Shown here: positions 63,524 to 64,000 of the stretch, piece after piece | Position numbering within the stretch: position 1 is the first letter of the stretch | How the letters are laid out: every line of letters begins with the position of its first letter | Origin: Semisulcospira habei | Lineage: Eukaryota > Mollusca > Gastropoda > Semisulcospiridae | Reading direction: 5' to 3' | Assembly: GCA_036245525.1 (NCBI GenBank) | Contig: BTPG01000007.1 | Location: forward strand, 122,981,375 to 123,045,374 | DNA: 64,000 bases | The notes under the pieces: model-generated | The model's database searches: none | The model's input: only the letters and a program-made list of their open reading frames with translations | Told to the model about the DNA's origin: nothing | Made by a program: the position numbers and the translations under genes

Positions 63524-64000
63524 TTGGCTCACCTGCGAAGCAAAAGTTAGTCTGTGTTCTGGGCCAGTGGTCGTTCGTCCGCCGTCGTCCGAGGCAAACT
63601 TTAACGTTAGCACTTTCTCAGAGACATTTCAAGCTACGGTCTTCAAACATGGTCCAAGGATACTTTGTGTACTCCAACTTCAGTGACCTCTCACATATGT
63701 CAAGGTCACAGGTGATCGGGAAATATATCAAAAATAGCTAGTTCTGGACTTAATTTAATTTTTCTGAAATACTATTCACAACTTCAAACACAAACTTGGT
63801 ACAAAGATACCTGATGGTAAGACCTTTAGACACACCCTAATTTGGTTGATCTCTCGGAAAGGTCAAGGGTCACAAGAGCTCAAGAAATAGGTTTAAAATC
63901 GTCATATTTATATAAAAAAGTTTTTTCCTCAAATACTACTCACAACTTCAAACCAAAACTTGGTACAAAGATACCTGATGGTAAGACCTTTCTATGTATA
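63524..64000 (+). repeat. GTGAGC-ended tandem repeat element, copy 3 (runs off the window)
   Basis: It begins TTGGCTCACCTGCGAAGCAA and contains repeated GATACCTGATGGTAAGACC units. The right end is outside the window. Confidence 0.65.

Overview
The window looks like a piece of a large, repeat-rich animal nuclear genome, most likely a mollusc (perhaps a gastropod). The reasons are one widely spaced multi-exon gene with GT-AG introns, abundant (CA)n, (CAAA)n and (GA)n microsatellites, a tRNA-headed SINE, L1-, RTE- and I-like LINE fragments, DIRS-type retrotransposons and dense short hairpin repeats. The species is inferred, not read from the sequence. No bacterial-style operon, CRISPR array or viral genome was seen.

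Only one host gene is supported. It lies on the + strand from 12738 to 53141: 12 coding exons whose reading phases join without conflict into a 664-residue 12-TM major facilitator transporter resembling the ZINC INDUCED FACILITATOR-LIKE (ZIFL1/Tpo-type) branch. About 95% of its 40.4-kb span is intron, and the introns are filled by mobile elements.

Layout: 0-12.4 kb is intergenic (SINE, microsatellites, hairpin repeats, a 1.5-kb inverted-repeat element, a decayed L1 and a GC-rich block). 12.7-17.3 kb holds exons 1-4. Intron 4 (17.3-28.0 kb) holds an RTE-like LINE with a target-site duplication and DIRS copy A; copy A itself carries a tRNA-Asp/5S rRNA composite and a nested I-like LINE with its own target-site duplication. 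Exons 5-6 follow, then intron 6 (30.0-38.6 kb) with DIRS copy B. Exons 7-11 lie at 38.6-44.6 kb. Intron 11 (44.6-53.0 kb) holds an inverted copy of the 1.5-kb element and DIRS copy C, which ends 18 bp before exon 12. The 3' flank carries DIRS copy D (54.8-60.8 kb) and more repeats to the window end.

Two structures stand out. First, four same-strand DIRS retrotransposons, from three terminal-sequence subfamilies, sit in or beside one gene. Each keeps inverted terminal repeats and an internal complementary region that mirrors its joined ends. Second, about 45 palindromic hairpin elements of several unrelated core sequences are mostly bounded by TTAA plus a CCC-type terminus, and adjacent copies sometimes share a single TTAA. 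Five of the 11 acceptor sites of the transporter have a mobile-element edge within roughly 35 bp.
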